Assembly: GCA_019914945.1 (NCBI GenBank)
Contig: CM034101.1
Location: 15,759,188-15,823,187, forward strand
Reading direction: 5' to 3'
DNA from: Typha latifolia
Taxonomy: Eukaryota > Streptophyta > Magnoliopsida > Poales > Typhaceae
DNA: 64,000 bases
The translations under genes were made by a program, and so were the position numbers. Positions 30,486 through 43,157 of the stretch are shown piece by piece; position 1 is the stretch's first letter, and every line of letters starts with the position of its first letter. The notes below the pieces were generated by a model that saw only the letters and a program-made list of their open reading frames with translations, ran no database searches and was not told the origin of the DNA.

Positions 30486-31199
30486 ATGACTCCAAGCATG
30501 GCGAAGAAGAGGAACAACTCCATCTTTTCCCTCGGCGGCTGCGGCTGCAAGAGCTACCAATCCGTGTCGCTTCCCGTCTCGATCTCCGATACGTCGGACG
30601 AGTCCACGCCCAATCTACGTAAATTTACCAACTTGTCCTCCGCCTCCACCTCCTCCTCATGCGAGGAGGTGGCGGCGGGAGACGACGCCGACGTCTCCGG
30701 GAGCAACTCTACCTTTTCTGGCCTCCTGCGCCAGCTCAGCGAGCTGGAACGGAGCGTGCTTGCATTTAGCAAGACTCTCTCCGCTCCTCCTCCTCTTCCT
30801 CCTCCTCCTCCTCCTCCTCCTCTTGCTCCTCCTTCTCGGCTTAATAGCGAAGAAATGGTAGAAAGGAAGAAGAAGAAGAAGAAAAGTCACAGGAGGAGCA
30901 AGAGCGAGGGCGGAGGAAGGGTGGAGGAGAGCGTGGCGGTGGTGAAGGAATCGGAGGATCCGCTCGCCGACTTCCGGAGGTCGATGCTGCAGATGATCGT
31001 CGAGAATGAGATCGTAACGGGGGAGGAACTGCGGCGGCTCTTGGGTCGGTTCTTGACATTGAATTCGCCGCAGCACCACGGTCTTATACTGCGGGCTTTC
31101 GCCGAGATTTGGGAGGACGTCTTCCTTGCCGACGGACAGTCGCCTGAGTTCTTCCGCCCTACTTACTACCGCCGGTATCCACCACCTCGGCGACTCTAA
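30486..31199 (+). CDS. OVATE family protein (OFP6/8-like), single exon
   Basis: This intronless gene encodes 237 residues. It is a presumed nuclear transcriptional repressor of the OVATE family. The OVATE domain lies at about residues 152-211, with DPLADFRRSMLQMIVENEI, then LRRLLGRFLTLNSPQHHG and LILRAFAEIW. N-terminal to it are a Cys/Gly patch (GGCGCKS, 18-23), a Ser-rich acidic stretch, a proline run (101-116) encoded by a CTC/CCT microsatellite, and a Lys run (128-133) that is a likely nuclear localisation signal. Coding DNA is GC-rich against AT-rich flanks. A second in-frame ATG 12 bases downstream (MAKKRN) may be the real start. The Ile-Val-Glu-Asn-Glu-Ile spacer and GEELRRLL order fit OFP6/OFP8-type members. 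Confidence 0.93.
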   Translation: MTPSMAKKRNNSIFSLGGCGCKSYQSVSLPVSISDTSDESTPNLRKFTNLSSASTSSSCEEVAAGDDADVSGSNSTFSGLLRQLSELERSVLAFSKTLSAPPPLPPPPPPPPLAPPSRLNSEEMVERKKKKKKSHRRSKSEGGGRVEESVAVVKESEDPLADFRRSMLQMIVENEIVTGEELRRLLGRFLTLNSPQHHGLILRAFAEIWEDVFLADGQSPEFFRPTYYRRYPPPRRL

Positions 31200-31867
31200 A
31201 AAGTTGAGTCAATCTTAATTAACGATCAATCCATGTGAATCCTGTCCTCTTATCCATTTCCCGGTGTTGTTAATTTCAATGCATGGTGTGGTGTTTTGGA
31301 TTTCATTTTGTTCACGTTTCTTTCTTATCTAATCTGAGGAAAAGGAGAGAGCGAGAGAGAGAGAGGGTGGGAGGGAAGGACGTCGATTCAGTTGTAGATA
31401 GTGAGTAAGTGAAAATAATGAGGGCTAATTAAAAATTAGTAGTGGTGGTTGAGAATTGAGGTGAAGAGGAAGAGGAATCCCGTGAGTTGTGCTGATGTTT
31501 GCTGGTTGGTGCTAAAGACAAGCACAGGCAACCTATTCTAAGCAATTATACGCCACCGTGTGATGTGATCCAAGATATTATTTTTGAGTGCAGTGCTCTA
31601 AGATAGATATTATTGGGTTATGCGTGTTCTAGCAATTTACAACGACTCCTATTATTTAAATCCTTCTAAATATATTTATGTACGTACGGATTCCTCTCGA
31701 CAGCTAAATACAACAATCACCTTAATGAGTGAATCAATCTCATACTTTTTGGTACTTGCGCGCAAAAAGCTATCCATGTAGTCCTCCTAAAACAACAACA
31801 CTACAAATTGCACACCGTCAGCTTAGTCTTACAAAAGTCTCACAATTCCAATACACTCCCTCAGTAA
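31200..31867. other. Intergenic and 3' untranslated DNA
   Basis: Contains a short GA-rich tract near 31345-31367 and the presumed 3' ends of the OVATE gene (+) and the FAX-type gene (-). No other gene is supported. Confidence 0.5.
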
Positions 31868-32602
31868 TCAAAACTTATCTTGCACATAAGCAGAGTAAAA
31901 CACAGCCAAGGCACCGAGAGATAGAGCCAAGAGAAGTCCAGAGGGCACCAATTTCCGTGTATTATACAACCGTATACCTGGAAAAATTAACAAGCCTAAC
32001 TATGCAGTTCATCTTGGTAAGAACAAGCGCAGGGAAGAAAATGAAAAGCAAATACCAAATACGGAAGCAAAGAGGAGAGCAGATCCGAATCCAACTGCAT
32101 CGCCTACTTCCTTTGTCTCAGGTGATTGCATCAAATAAAAGGCCTCCATGAAGAGACCACCCATAGCAATTATATGATTAAAAATACCATAAAATTCTAG
32201 GTCACAAAATAGAGCAAGAGATTAGAGATGCTTACAACGGCCATTAGAGCAGAGCCGGTGAGACCTCCATAAATGGATCCTTTGCTTCCCGATCTCACAT
32301 CTGAAAACGGTGTATTTAATCATATATCCAAACAGCAAGGAAAGCAAGAGAGCGGGAAAGGCGAAGAGAGTACAGGCAAAGAGGCCGCCGCCGAGGAGAA
32401 TGGTGCCGTAAGCGGCGGAGGTTGCCGGGGCGAGGTCCGCAAGTAGCTGGGCGTTGCAGCGAAGGCCAATCTTTGGCGAGCGCCCATCCTTGTCCTTCCT
32501 TTTGCTGAGCTGAGAAAAGCAAAGACGGGACGAAGGCGAACCAAGGGGAGGGAGGAAGATGAGCGGTCGGAGAGGAGGAGACGAGGCGCACCACGTTGAC
32601 AT
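31868..32602 (-). CDS. FAX4: FATTY ACID EXPORT-type (TMEM14) plastid membrane protein, FAX4-like
   Basis: Exons in translation order: 32374-32602, 32236-32300, 32056-32143 and 31868-31977. They join to 163 residues. The first 48 or so are Ser/Pro/Arg-rich without acids near the start, fitting a plastid transit peptide. A TMEM14 domain follows with four helices: SAAYGTILLGGGLFAY, then the glycine-rich GSKGSIYGGLTGSALMAV, then the SPETKEVGDAVGFGSALLF helix, then the last helix ending in SAYVQDKF. FAX proteins move free fatty acids across plastid envelopes; that role is inferred from family only. The intron 2 acceptor is an unusual TGGAG, but the reading AFYLMQSPETK across it is conserved. FAX4 is recalled by similarity and was not checked by search. 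Confidence 0.82.
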
Positions 32603-33313
32603 TGTGGGGGGAACGGCGGCGAGGGGAATCGGAGAAGAGGAAGCGAGGATGAGTTGAGGAAGACGAGGGTTTGATGGGGATTGGGGGGAGGGGGTCAAAA
32701 ATCCCCCCAATCTCCCGGCTCCCACCTGCAAACTCACGTGCCACACCGTGCCCCTCAACTGACAGGCGTTTGGAATTGTAGTCTTCAATTAGACCAAATT
32801 CCGTTGTGTTACCGAAGTGGGTAATCATTGAAGCTTTCTTCTTACAAAAATCATATAAAGCAAGTTCTCGTTACTTGCTATTTTTTAAGAATTACTTTCT
32901 TTAAATTTAAACTGTTTACTAAAATAGAGTAAAACATAAAGACAATATCAAAACATGAAAAGAAACGCGAGCCAAATGTGCCACAATTTTGGAGCAACTA
33001 TGATGCACAAATGGCATCCGTGTAGTGTAAACTTGAGGACAAATCTAGCAACGCACCATCCCAAATTTCTCTAATCAACAAAAGCAGAGAGCCATAATGA
33101 ATCAACCCGGTCTAACGAACAAGAAAATAGAACTTTCTTTTTAAGAAGAAACGAGTTAATCTATAATCTTTGATACACACATAAATGAGTAAAAAAAACA
33201 CCGAGGAGAATAGAAAAGAATTAGTTAAGCTGTAGCTTAGCCCAATTCCCAAACGAATTCCCACATAAATCAAAAGCCCAGTTAGACTGCAACCTTCTCC
33301 TTATCCTTGTCCT
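32603..33313. other. Intergenic DNA between the FAX-type gene and the basic protein gene
   Basis: A GC-rich leader up to about 32760 belongs to the FAX-type gene. The rest is AT-rich with no feature. Confidence 0.5.
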
Positions 33314-33859
33314 TCATCTCGCTCTTGCTATGGCCTGTGATCTCCTCGACTTTCGCCGACCTCGCTCCCATAACGCTGACCAACATCCCAACGTGACAGG
33401 CTCTCTATCCCTGAAAGATTAAACCAAACACTCTCCAATTATTTGCCACATACTTTGCCATAATTAGGTAACTAATTGCAATCATGGCCACTAATTAAAT
33501 TACCTCCCATTGCGTAAAGCACGGCTCGAGCTCCGGGCAGTAAGGCTCCGAGTCAGAGAAGTTGGCATGTAAAAGTTTAGAAGAACCCCATCGCTACTAC
33601 TACCGCAACTACTCCTGCTGTTTGATCTCTTCTTCCTACCCCCCTTCACAGCCGACGTAGTTGTCGTCCGCTTCAATTCTTCGTTATCCGAAGTCTTATC
33701 CGTCGATTTATTTGCGTCTAGTCCATTCTCGACGAGATCGGTTAGAGATAGCTCGTAATCGGACTCTGCGAGGCCGTTTAAGAGTCCGAGAAGCTCTTCG
33801 CGCCTTTTGGCTATCTCTAGCGCTCTTGCAGATGGAGGAGTAGAGGCGAATTTTTCCAT
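33314..33859 (-). CDS. Unknown basic plant protein, 2 exons
   Basis: Exons 33504-33859 and 33314-33410 join through a 93-bp GT-AG intron (GGGAG|GTAATT ... TTTCAG|GGATAG) to 150 residues. If the intron were retained, translation would stop two bases into it. The protein starts MEKFASTPPSARALEIAKRR, followed by a helical acidic segment (EELLGLLNGLAESDYELSLT), a Ser/Lys/Arg-rich middle (GRKKRSNSRSSCGSSSDG) and a basic, Trp-containing end (VTLGCWSALWERGRRKSRR). It looks nuclear. I do not recognise a named family. An in-frame upstream ATG at 33931 adds 24 residues. However, a GTAAGT near 33950 and TTTCCAG near 33870 would form a 5'-leader intron that removes that ATG, so I chose the internal start. 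Confidence 0.65.
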
Positions 33860-34011
33860 TTTCGTCCCTGGAAACCAAAGAGTAGTATTGGAGCGAAGTG
33901 CACATGAGCTATGGGAATTGGATGGAAGCATGGTCTCTTTAGAACTTACAAGGGAATAATTGATAGAGGAAATGGGGATTCTTTTCCTCTCCTTGTGTCT
34001 ATGTTGCTTTT

Positions 34012-34020
34012 CCTTTTATA
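34012..34020 (-). promoter_or_regulatory. TATA box for the basic protein gene
   Basis: On the minus strand this reads TATAAAAGG, followed by a purine-rich leader. The first ATG of the predicted transcript lies about 80 bases downstream. Confidence 0.6.
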
Positions 34021-35188
34021 CAGTAAAGTTATATTACACTATTACCTATTGACTGACGACCCATGGGAGTTTTCTTTTTATGGCCAAGTATGGACTGGAC
34101 CTGATGTGGGGATCTAGAAGGTTTTAATATTTTAAGTGGGATCTTCTTGGAAAAATATATAGTACTGTCAAAATCATTATGATCAACTCAAAATACTACT
34201 ATCAAAATCTTTTTGGAATAGATATAGTAATTTAGTACTTGAAAACTAGACATTAGTGACTTAATAGTAACCGATGAATTTGAATGGTATTAAAATATAT
34301 ACGTGGAACCATCTATGCTTTATTTCCGGGAATCCGTCGTATTCGTCGCGTAAAGTTTAGTCGTCTGTTTACTTTCCGTTAGGTAACTGCCGGTCCTCCT
34401 GATTAATCTCATCATAGACTTATAAAAAAAATAATCGAAGGATCTACGGAATCTTTTCCCTTTTGGCTTTCGTTTTCTTCTTTTGACTACGAGGAAAGAG
34501 GAGAAGCATCTCTACTTGCCGGCGGCCCCCATGTCGTCCACCTGGCTATACATTATGGTGGAGTCCAATGGTTGGGAAAAATCTACGCCTCCTCTAGAAG
34601 GTTACTATCCCAGGAAAGAACTACAGAAGATTGCTAGCAAACTAATTCGAATGTTGTTTCTAGATAGTAGTAAATAATTACGTGAGCAGGTCTGATAGGG
34701 GGTAAGAAATTATACGGCCAGTTTAGGTTTTAATGACACAGGAGCATACCCTCCAGCCTCCAGGCAATCATCAAAATAACAAAAAGAAAAGAAAAAAGAA
34801 TAGTGAATTAAAATGAAGAATGACTTCTTCAAGCGTTCCTCCAGGTAATTTATCGTATGTTCAATAATAGCATTCCATATTTCTCATCATGCCTTTCGTT
34901 TTATAAAATAACCATATGTATTGATTGAAAACACACATAGACAAACAAATATAGTGCAACAATTCAAGTGCATCAGTATTTCAATGTACATGCTTATATA
35001 CAGAAGCAATCGATTGATAAGTTACATTTTTTGTACACATGCTTCAAACTCGAAGGAGCAAAAGACTAGATCCAATGTACGCCGTAGGATTTACTATTCT
35101 ATGAACTTTAACCAACAAAGATATATGAGCACGCCCAGTAACTACACTTTGAGGAAGTTAAGCAGGACGAGTGACCTTCTCCCATAGA
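34021..35188. other. Intergenic DNA
   Basis: No gene is supported. It includes the likely 3' untranslated region of the DUF21/CBS gene at its right end. Confidence 0.5.
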
Positions 35189-38100
35189 TCAATCTGTGGT
35201 CCCTTCATTTTTCTGAAGCTTCTCATGTGATTTTCTAGAAACCTACAAAGTTGGAAAACAAGATGAATGATATCGGAAAATAAGTATCGGAAGAAATAGC
35301 AACTCAAATATTCATCATAAATAATTATAATAAAATTGCTTTTCCTGGATGCGCATAAATAAACAACTCATCATTGTTGTAGTAACAGAGAATATATGCA
35401 CCTAGGGATGATGCTGGTTTTGTTAAAAATACTTAGAATTCTTTAATCTAATTGCATGTTTAAGGATAAAGAAAAATAAATATTAAAGGTCTACTTAATT
35501 GTGCTGGTGAAATTGGCATGTTCCCAGCTGCAGCGCCCTGAAAAAAAGAATAAGGCAAGGACCTTATTCCATTTCATGAAACACAACGTTCTTTTCCTTT
35601 ACCACAATTTTTCACGTTGTATAATGTATAATGATCACAACAAGCTACAGAGAAAAGAAAAACAACATAGGGAGAAGGAGGTATAAGAAGAATTCATGAT
35701 TAGATATTAGTTAACCAAAAGCTGCTGAAAGAAATTGCATCTTAACAGATTTATATTAATAAAGTCCTCAATTAAAGCATGACCTCACCAGACCTGTTAT
35801 TCATAGATTATACTAGTAACATATTTCATAAATAGAGAACCCAAGTTAAGAAATTAACTTCAATAGTACAAGTGGCATTCTACTTAACAAAAAGAATCAA
35901 TAGATAACACTAAGACTGCTAACTCTGTATTGATTACAGTGGCAAGGAGAAAAAAGAAACGATTAAGAGTTTCAGTTGACTACTTGACTTGACAATCTCG
36001 AAGCTGCAAGGTTAAGGTCTGGAATGATAAACTTTTGATATACAAAGTTGCAAAGAAACACTGATGTGGATTATTAAAAGGTTAATGTAAACTAGATACA
36101 CAAACTCCTATTTCCGCCATTTACAAACTAGAGGACAAAGTCTCCTATCAATGTGAGGTATGTTAAGTCATTGCCTTCATCTGGTCAAAATTATATTAGC
36201 ATACATGTATTTCAGCCATACTACTAATTGTTATTTTATTTTAGAACTGAGACCTTAGGCATCTGAATGTTGTATAGAAATCAAGTGTCCAATATTGATG
36301 ATGAAAGAATATCAAATTATATATTTCAAAGAAATATAAAGATTGTTGTGCTTTGTTGGCAATAAAGAAATAGTACCATAGCAATATTTCCAAAACATAA
36401 TATCCTAAGCTGTTAATATAGTGCTTTCACTCATTGGCCAAACAGACACAAAGACTACAATTATAGGAACACTATAAGTTGTAATTTAGAAATCCAATCT
36501 ATTAACGTCTTAAAAAATCTCTTCTCATTAAGAGGGGGGATTTACACCCAAAAAAAAAAAAAAAAACTTTTAGTTTTCAAGATAGCAAAAATGGGCTCTT
36601 GTGCACAAGTTTCATATAAATTGTGTTATAAATATATATATGCATTGAGTATAAAAAAATTAAAAAAAGCAATTTTAAGAGCACAATCTCACTAAAATCT
36701 AAAGGTTTTTTTTTTCTGCAAATAGCCCCATTAAAAGTCAGTCATTATCACAATTGCAAAACACCCCAAGGTAGAGTATTCAACTTACTTGATATGAAGC
36801 CAGAGAATCATGACCAAAAACGGTGCAATCGGGAGGACTTGGAAATGACTTTCCCGGAGAATTGAACACTGTTCGTGCCGTACTATCAGCTTGAGCATTT
36901 GGTGAAACAGGCGAGCGCATCATAGTAAAATTATGATAAGGGGAAAGTGGAGATGCCATTGGAGTTCTTCGTGGGAACTGAGAGATAGATGCAGCTACCG
37001 GAGATCTTGGGGATGATCTTCTTGGTGGTAGCATATTTATTTTGATTCTATAAGAAGGAATATATATTATTTTCCATGGAAATACAAGAGAAAAATAATC
37101 AAGTTTCTTCAGGACAGTCACTTACTTGTTGTGTACATCTATGTACTCATCAGTTTCATCCAATATTTCTTCCTTCAAAAGCAATAAAGATACACAGTTA
37201 GCTTCATGATCTTAACATTGAGAAAGACGACATCGAGTTGCAGTATACAAGAATTGAGAAAATTTTCTAACATAGTATATCAGACTACATGCCAAAATAA
37301 GAGCTCATATTATGCTAGTTAAGTCATAGTACTGAGAACTAGTTTTCAATACATGAAACAATCAAAGAAGGGATAGTCAGGAGTAGTTTGAAATGGAGTT
37401 CTCCTTGCAGACAACAACACATTATTTACTGACACGAAAACTGAGTGGAAACACAACCATTTTAAAATTAGATCTTCAAAGCCTATATTTCATCATTGGA
37501 TTTCTAAAAAACCTGGTTCAATCCTATTCCAAACATCAAATAATGAGCCAAGATAAGTGCAAGATCTGATTATGAAGTAAACTTCTAGATAGAGTGCTAT
37601 GATACTTTCATATGCAGCACCAGCCAATTCTTTCTTTCCCTTGTAGATCTACATTTTATATTAAAAGCCAAGTAACAGTGAATGAAGACATGGACAAAAT
37701 GATAAAATTTAGGAAAGCTAGTTTAAAAGACCATGATTTGTAGAATAGACATCAAACTACTGATCTTCCTTGAGCTGAAACAAAGTGAATATCACATGAT
37801 CAAGAAAACTGAAGTTGAGCACTTTTCAATCCAATCCCAAAATACATTCTGATTTTGCACCCTAAATCTTGTGTCTACTCAGATAGTATCTCATACAGTA
37901 ACTATCACATGATAAAACAAGACCCTAAATGCGGACATTAAACAATAATTAGAAAAATTGCAGTTATAAAGAGCGTATTGTAATACTTCTAAAGAGCAAA
38001 TCTGACTGAAATACAGTAAGGTAAAAGCTCACATGGAGGACCAAAAGTAGCCATACATATCATTGAACAACCGATCAATTAGAATCTTATAAAATCTAGT

Positions 38101-41100
38101 GCCACTAGAACCTGCCCACACCAAGCTGAAAGCAGTTTTTTTGAAGGTCCAAACAGGAGAAATACAGGTTTCAGAACATGTCTATGCACAATTTAATTAA
38201 CAGACGGAAATTCAACGTGGATTTAGATGAAATGTTAAACAACAATTAGAAAAATTGCATGTATATAGAGCACATTGTAATATTTCTAAAGAGCACATCT
38301 GACTGAAATATAGTGAAGGTAAAAGCTACTGAAAGTAACCAAACATTTCATTGAACAATAAACAATCAATCAAATTGCAACAACTTGACATGGTTTAGTC
38401 TTAAGAAGTCTCTTAGAGTAATGTCCACTAAATGATTCTCAACCTGTAGCAATTCTTCCATAACATCCTCCATCGTTATAATACCAACCACTTCCTCATC
38501 TAATGAATAGCTTGCAAAGGAATCTGAATTAACATCAAGAATATTGTCATGTCTTCCATGCTCGAACTTCTTCACTTGTATACGTACATCTCCATGTTTC
38601 TCCATGTGGCTTCTTTTCAGAGGACTGCGAATTCCAGGAACACTAGAATTCAAAGGAGATGCATTTGAAACGACACCCAAATGCTCAGCCAAAACTAAAT
38701 GAGATCCATCTCCTGGAAAATCAGGAATTACTACCTCAAATAACAAACAACATAATCAACAAGCACGAATGAATTCCACACATTTGGGAATTAACATGTA
38801 AATTACATATGCTAAAATAAAAAACTAATAAAACAAACTCTGAGATAAGATGATATTGTATTTCATATCAGAAGTACCATCAGCTGGAATGTGCTTCCTA
38901 CACTGGTTCACTCCATTCTCTAACGTACTGTTCTTGGCTTTCTCTGCAGATGCTCTGCTATCCTTTGTCCGTTTAATGACAACTGCCATGTGACTGTGAC
39001 CTTTCTGAAACTCATTCAGAATGTCATAAAGAGGAAGATCATCATATACCCTGATACAAGTAGCAGCACAAGATGAAAGACAAGGAATCTCCCAAAATGA
39101 TACACACGAATTTATTATGTAATGATATATTAAATTATGAAAATATGTTGGATACATGGAAATAGATACAAAGTCACAAAAACTCAAAATTATGTTAGAA
39201 CTGGATAATCTTCTTTTTTAAAACTTCAAAGAATATCCTTAGAATGATGCCAAGCTAACAAAATAATTTTCCTCACTATGTACAGAAATAGTCATTTGAA
39301 CAAAGAAGTCCAGATTTACATGTTAGAATCCAAGATTATTACATACAAGATAATGATACATGTATTGACCTATCAGGCTATGGCCATAGAATGTCAGTTC
39401 ACAATCCAAAGATAAGATTCTGTCATCTTGTGCCTTTATGCAATATAAATTTTAAAGAAAAGAACAGCATGACCTCTCATTGCATTACTGCTAATTGACG
39501 TTTCAGTTATTGGAACATTTAGTTTTCGGAGACATCTTAGGAAGCTAATGATAACTTGTTATGTGACTGATTCTCACTTTATAGAATTTGGCTAGTGGGT
39601 GTTTGTTGTTGTTTTTTATTTTACTTATAATAGAAGCATTCCAGAGGTATCTTAAAGAAGAGGCAAACTTTTGAATTTCTTCTCAACCAAATACAAACAA
39701 GTCTAATAAAGTTACAATGGAATAAAAAAATGTCATAATGTATAAAAGGAAAACGTGATACCTGGGAATTTTTCGGATGGTAACATTTCTAATGGGTACC
39801 TCATCTTCAGGTCGACAAGTTATCAAATTCTTAACCTGAAAGGAGGATCAGTTATTCAGTTACCTAAATATAGAATATATAAATGAACAACAGAGGTTGA
39901 TAGTTGATACTCAAAATACCAATCATGATAGAACTTACAGAGCATGAGAAGACAAATAATTAAGTCCTAGCTTTATGAAGCGTATACATGGTAACTTCCT
40001 TTATCACTTTCAGTTTGTTTACAAGAGGACCCAATACTGTTGTAGTTGTATGCATATAGCCATATACATTACTTTGTGGTATACAATGGATTGTACATTT
40101 GTACTTGAAAGTGAAACATATTCATAAGAAAGCAATATAACTTACCAAAATAAGGCCAATAATATTAGTTGGATTCCCTGAATAAATTGGCACACGGCTG
40201 TGCCCTTTAGTCATTATCAGACGCATAGTATGCCTACCAAGAGATAAGATCAGTAAAGTTTATAGAATTTAAAATCCAATAATGTGTTAATTAATTAACA
40301 ACAATCAGAGAAAAGCGCATACATGTCTAGCTTTAAGTTTATATCAAGTGAAAAGATATCAGATATTTCTGTCATCGAATCTTTGGCAGTCTTTTTGGTC
40401 AAATCCAGAGCTCCTGTAATGATAGTAGTTTCATCATGAGTCAACTCTCCACCTTTCCCTGCCTAACAAGCAAGTCAAAATATAAAAGTTTAATACTTTC
40501 CCTGCTTCAATTGTCAACTTTAACCTCCTATGAATATTTCAAGCCCATTATTACTATTCTTCTCTAAAGTCATACGGCATGCACATAAAAAGTCATGCAT
40601 CAACAGAGTAACAAATATACTTATTGTAAAACAAATTATCTTCAGAACAGTAAATTAAGCAAATTAATTGTCATGCACAAATGGTTTTTAAAATGTAACA
40701 GGCACTCCACATCTTATAATGAAGCATCATACTAAAGGATAAGACGACTTGTCAGGCAAACAAAATGATGTAGTTTCTAATCGCTTCTACATTTAAAATT
40801 CCAAGTGAAAGATATCTAATGACTGCTTTTGGAGCTTCAAGCAAATGTAAAGCAAGATCCAGGCCTACAAACAGCATGTCGGGTTCTACTCTTAAAACTT
40901 ACTTAAATAATAGGAAATTAGGAATTAACCATTCTAAAATTCAGTAACTAGTCAATCCTTCTAAGAGGCTCTTAACTCCAAGGGTATTGCCATCCTCAAA
41001 AATTCCCTTGAGTTGCAGGAGGCTCTTAACACCAAGAGTATTACATCAAGTCAGCAATTCGAATATACTTTACCAGTTATGTGCAGTAAAATCAGATTAT

Positions 41101-43157
41101 GCATAACCAAGCAACACAGGATATCTACAGATTTTAGAAGTTCCATCGTAAAAGAAAAGAAAAGAAAAGAAAAAATCCTACTATTTTCAAATTGTCAGAC
41201 AAATGCACCTAAAACAAACCTCATTCCCATGCATATCAACCAATGTCTTCAACTCAGCTCTTCTCATAAGCGCAAAGTGCCCCTTACCCAGCAACCTGTC
41301 CAGCAGCTGCCCAAGTTATGAACATCAAAATCAAGAAACATATTATTTAAAAAAAAAGAATAGGAAGAAAGAATAATAAGAAAGCATCTATCCATCTACC
41401 TATCTCCATACATATATACACCTGGCTGTGTCTATTATCACATGTTATAATTTCCGGTAAAGACAAGCAGATGCTAGACATTGCTGATCATACTTCGGTT
41501 AGTATGTTAGGTGGATTGACAGAAAAACCATTTGAATGGTTACGAAAAGTGAATTCAAAGATTCAATATCAACCATCAAGCAAACAAGATGTCCTAATAC
41601 TTCTGAAACTTTGACTCACAATATGAGACAATAAGAATATATATATATATATAACTTCATTTGTTTAACATAAAACACAAGTTCTCTGCCTATGGAGGAA
41701 CTATAGAAAAGCACAGATATACAACAGGACTCTCAGATATGAACATTATACTCAAAGAATGATCCGATATTTCAACTGGGTACAGAATAATACAGAGCAT
41801 GGAATTTTTCATATATGTTATACTACAGAATAATACTAGTAATAACCTTAAGGTACATGAACTCGTTTGTGCTATCAGCATTCCATTCAAGCTGACATCA
41901 TCTATCTATTGATATTGTTAACAAACTTGAGATAGCACATGTTATGGCCAAATTGAACTCTATGTGCAGGAAAAGACTGACTTAATTATTTCAGTTTCCT
42001 GGAAAATCTCTCATTCTAAAAACATTTTTTTCTAGCAACAAATAAGAGGTTTATGTGTCCTGGGAGGGTAATATACCTTAATTGACACTACCTGCCACAA
42101 TAATAGACAGTTTAGGAGTTATTTAATGGGTAGAAATATATATATATATATATACAAGAACAAAAAGAGCTAGATCATAAATAAAAAACCTGCAATATAT
42201 TCTTAATAAACAGGACTTTGACAATTTCATTCTCTGTGCCAAATATGCTCAATGTTTTCAATTACACTGCCAATATACTTGATTCTAATGAAATAATAAA
42301 CAAACAGATGATGCGCTGCAGCGGGACAGCATAGCATCACTAGTTACACCATTTGTGCTTATTCCAGATGCAAAACAGATGATTGCGCAATAAAAGAAAA
42401 AAAATTACCTTACTAATAGGATAAGCAACAGGGAAGAAGACGAGCAGAAGAACACGAACTACTCCAGCCAATTTGGCTCCCACGCTTAATCCATAACGGG
42501 AACATACAGCTTGAGGTATTATCTGGGACGCCGAAACAATAAACAAGTATCACAACTCACAGTACTCAGTACTCCAAAGCTACAAACAATAATTCGAGAT
42601 AAAGCAACAAGACAAAAATAATTACCTCACCGAACGCAAGGATAAGTGTCGCCGAAATCAAGATAGCTCCCCATGCCGGAAGCAGAGCATCCAGAAATAT
42701 CGGCAGCGCCTATTCTCAACAAACCCATCAAAACTTAATCACCCAAATTATTAATCAAATAAACTACAAGAGAGCGGCGGGGGAGAGAGAGAAGAAACCT
42801 CCATGGCCAGGGAGTTGCCGATGAGCAGAGTACAGAGGAGAAGGTGCTGGTTCTTGACCACAGGTTGAATCTTTTCTGCGTCCACACGAGCAAAACCACA
42901 AGCAGATGGTGTACTGTTAAGGTCTTAAGGGAAGGGAGGGAGAGGAAGCAAAGAAAGGAGAAGGAGGAGAGGGCTAAACTGGCATTGATTTGGTCCTTAG
43001 GTTGCCCGGACTTGACGAGGACCTCGAGATCGACGAGGCTAAGGGACATGAGACCTAGGGTGAGGCCGGACATGAGCCCCGCGAACATTACGAGCCCCAC
43101 GCATATCATCAGATACACCCAGAACATACCACCGCAGCACGACTCCTGCGCCGACAT
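35189..43157 (-). CDS. DUF21 / CBS-pair membrane protein (CNNM/CorC-like), 13 exons
   Basis: Exons in translation order: 42980-43157, 42799-42875, 42626-42709, 42409-42522, 41220-41306, 40323-40462, 40146-40233, 39762-39835, 38878-39050, 38444-38712, 37126-37172, 36789-37047 and 35189-35242. They join to about 547 residues. The DUF21 transmembrane domain is at about 12-185, with [19 protein letters not shown] (29-47), [30 protein letters not shown] and [14 protein letters not shown]. The CBS-pair region follows, with GHSRVPIY (237-244), [19 protein letters not shown] and [15 protein letters not shown]. The tail is Ser-Pro-rich. The family relates to CNNM/CorC Mg2+ transport proteins; plant members are mostly uncharacterised. 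Exons 8, 11 and 13 are only 74, 47 and 54 bp. The exon 9/10 junction (GATG|GTACTT to TTCCAG|GA) is the least certain, because the CBS insert there varies. Reading through the last donor gives an alternative stop (YQVS). Confidence 0.88.
37938..38375. repeat. Direct duplication of about 140 bp inside a DUF21-gene intron
   Basis: Segments 37938-38083 and 38235-38375, both in the intron between exons 10 and 11, align over their whole length at roughly 80-85% by eye. They share AATTAGAAAAATTGCA, TTCTAAAGAGCA, ATCTGACTGAAATA, AGGTAAAAGCT and TCATTGAACAA. The offset is about 297 bases. Copy 2 ends about 70 bases from exon 10. Confidence 0.8.

Noticed and set aside
30657..31079. Long antisense frame across the second OVATE gene
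   Set aside because: It is a shadow of the GC-rich OVATE coding strand and has no homology features.
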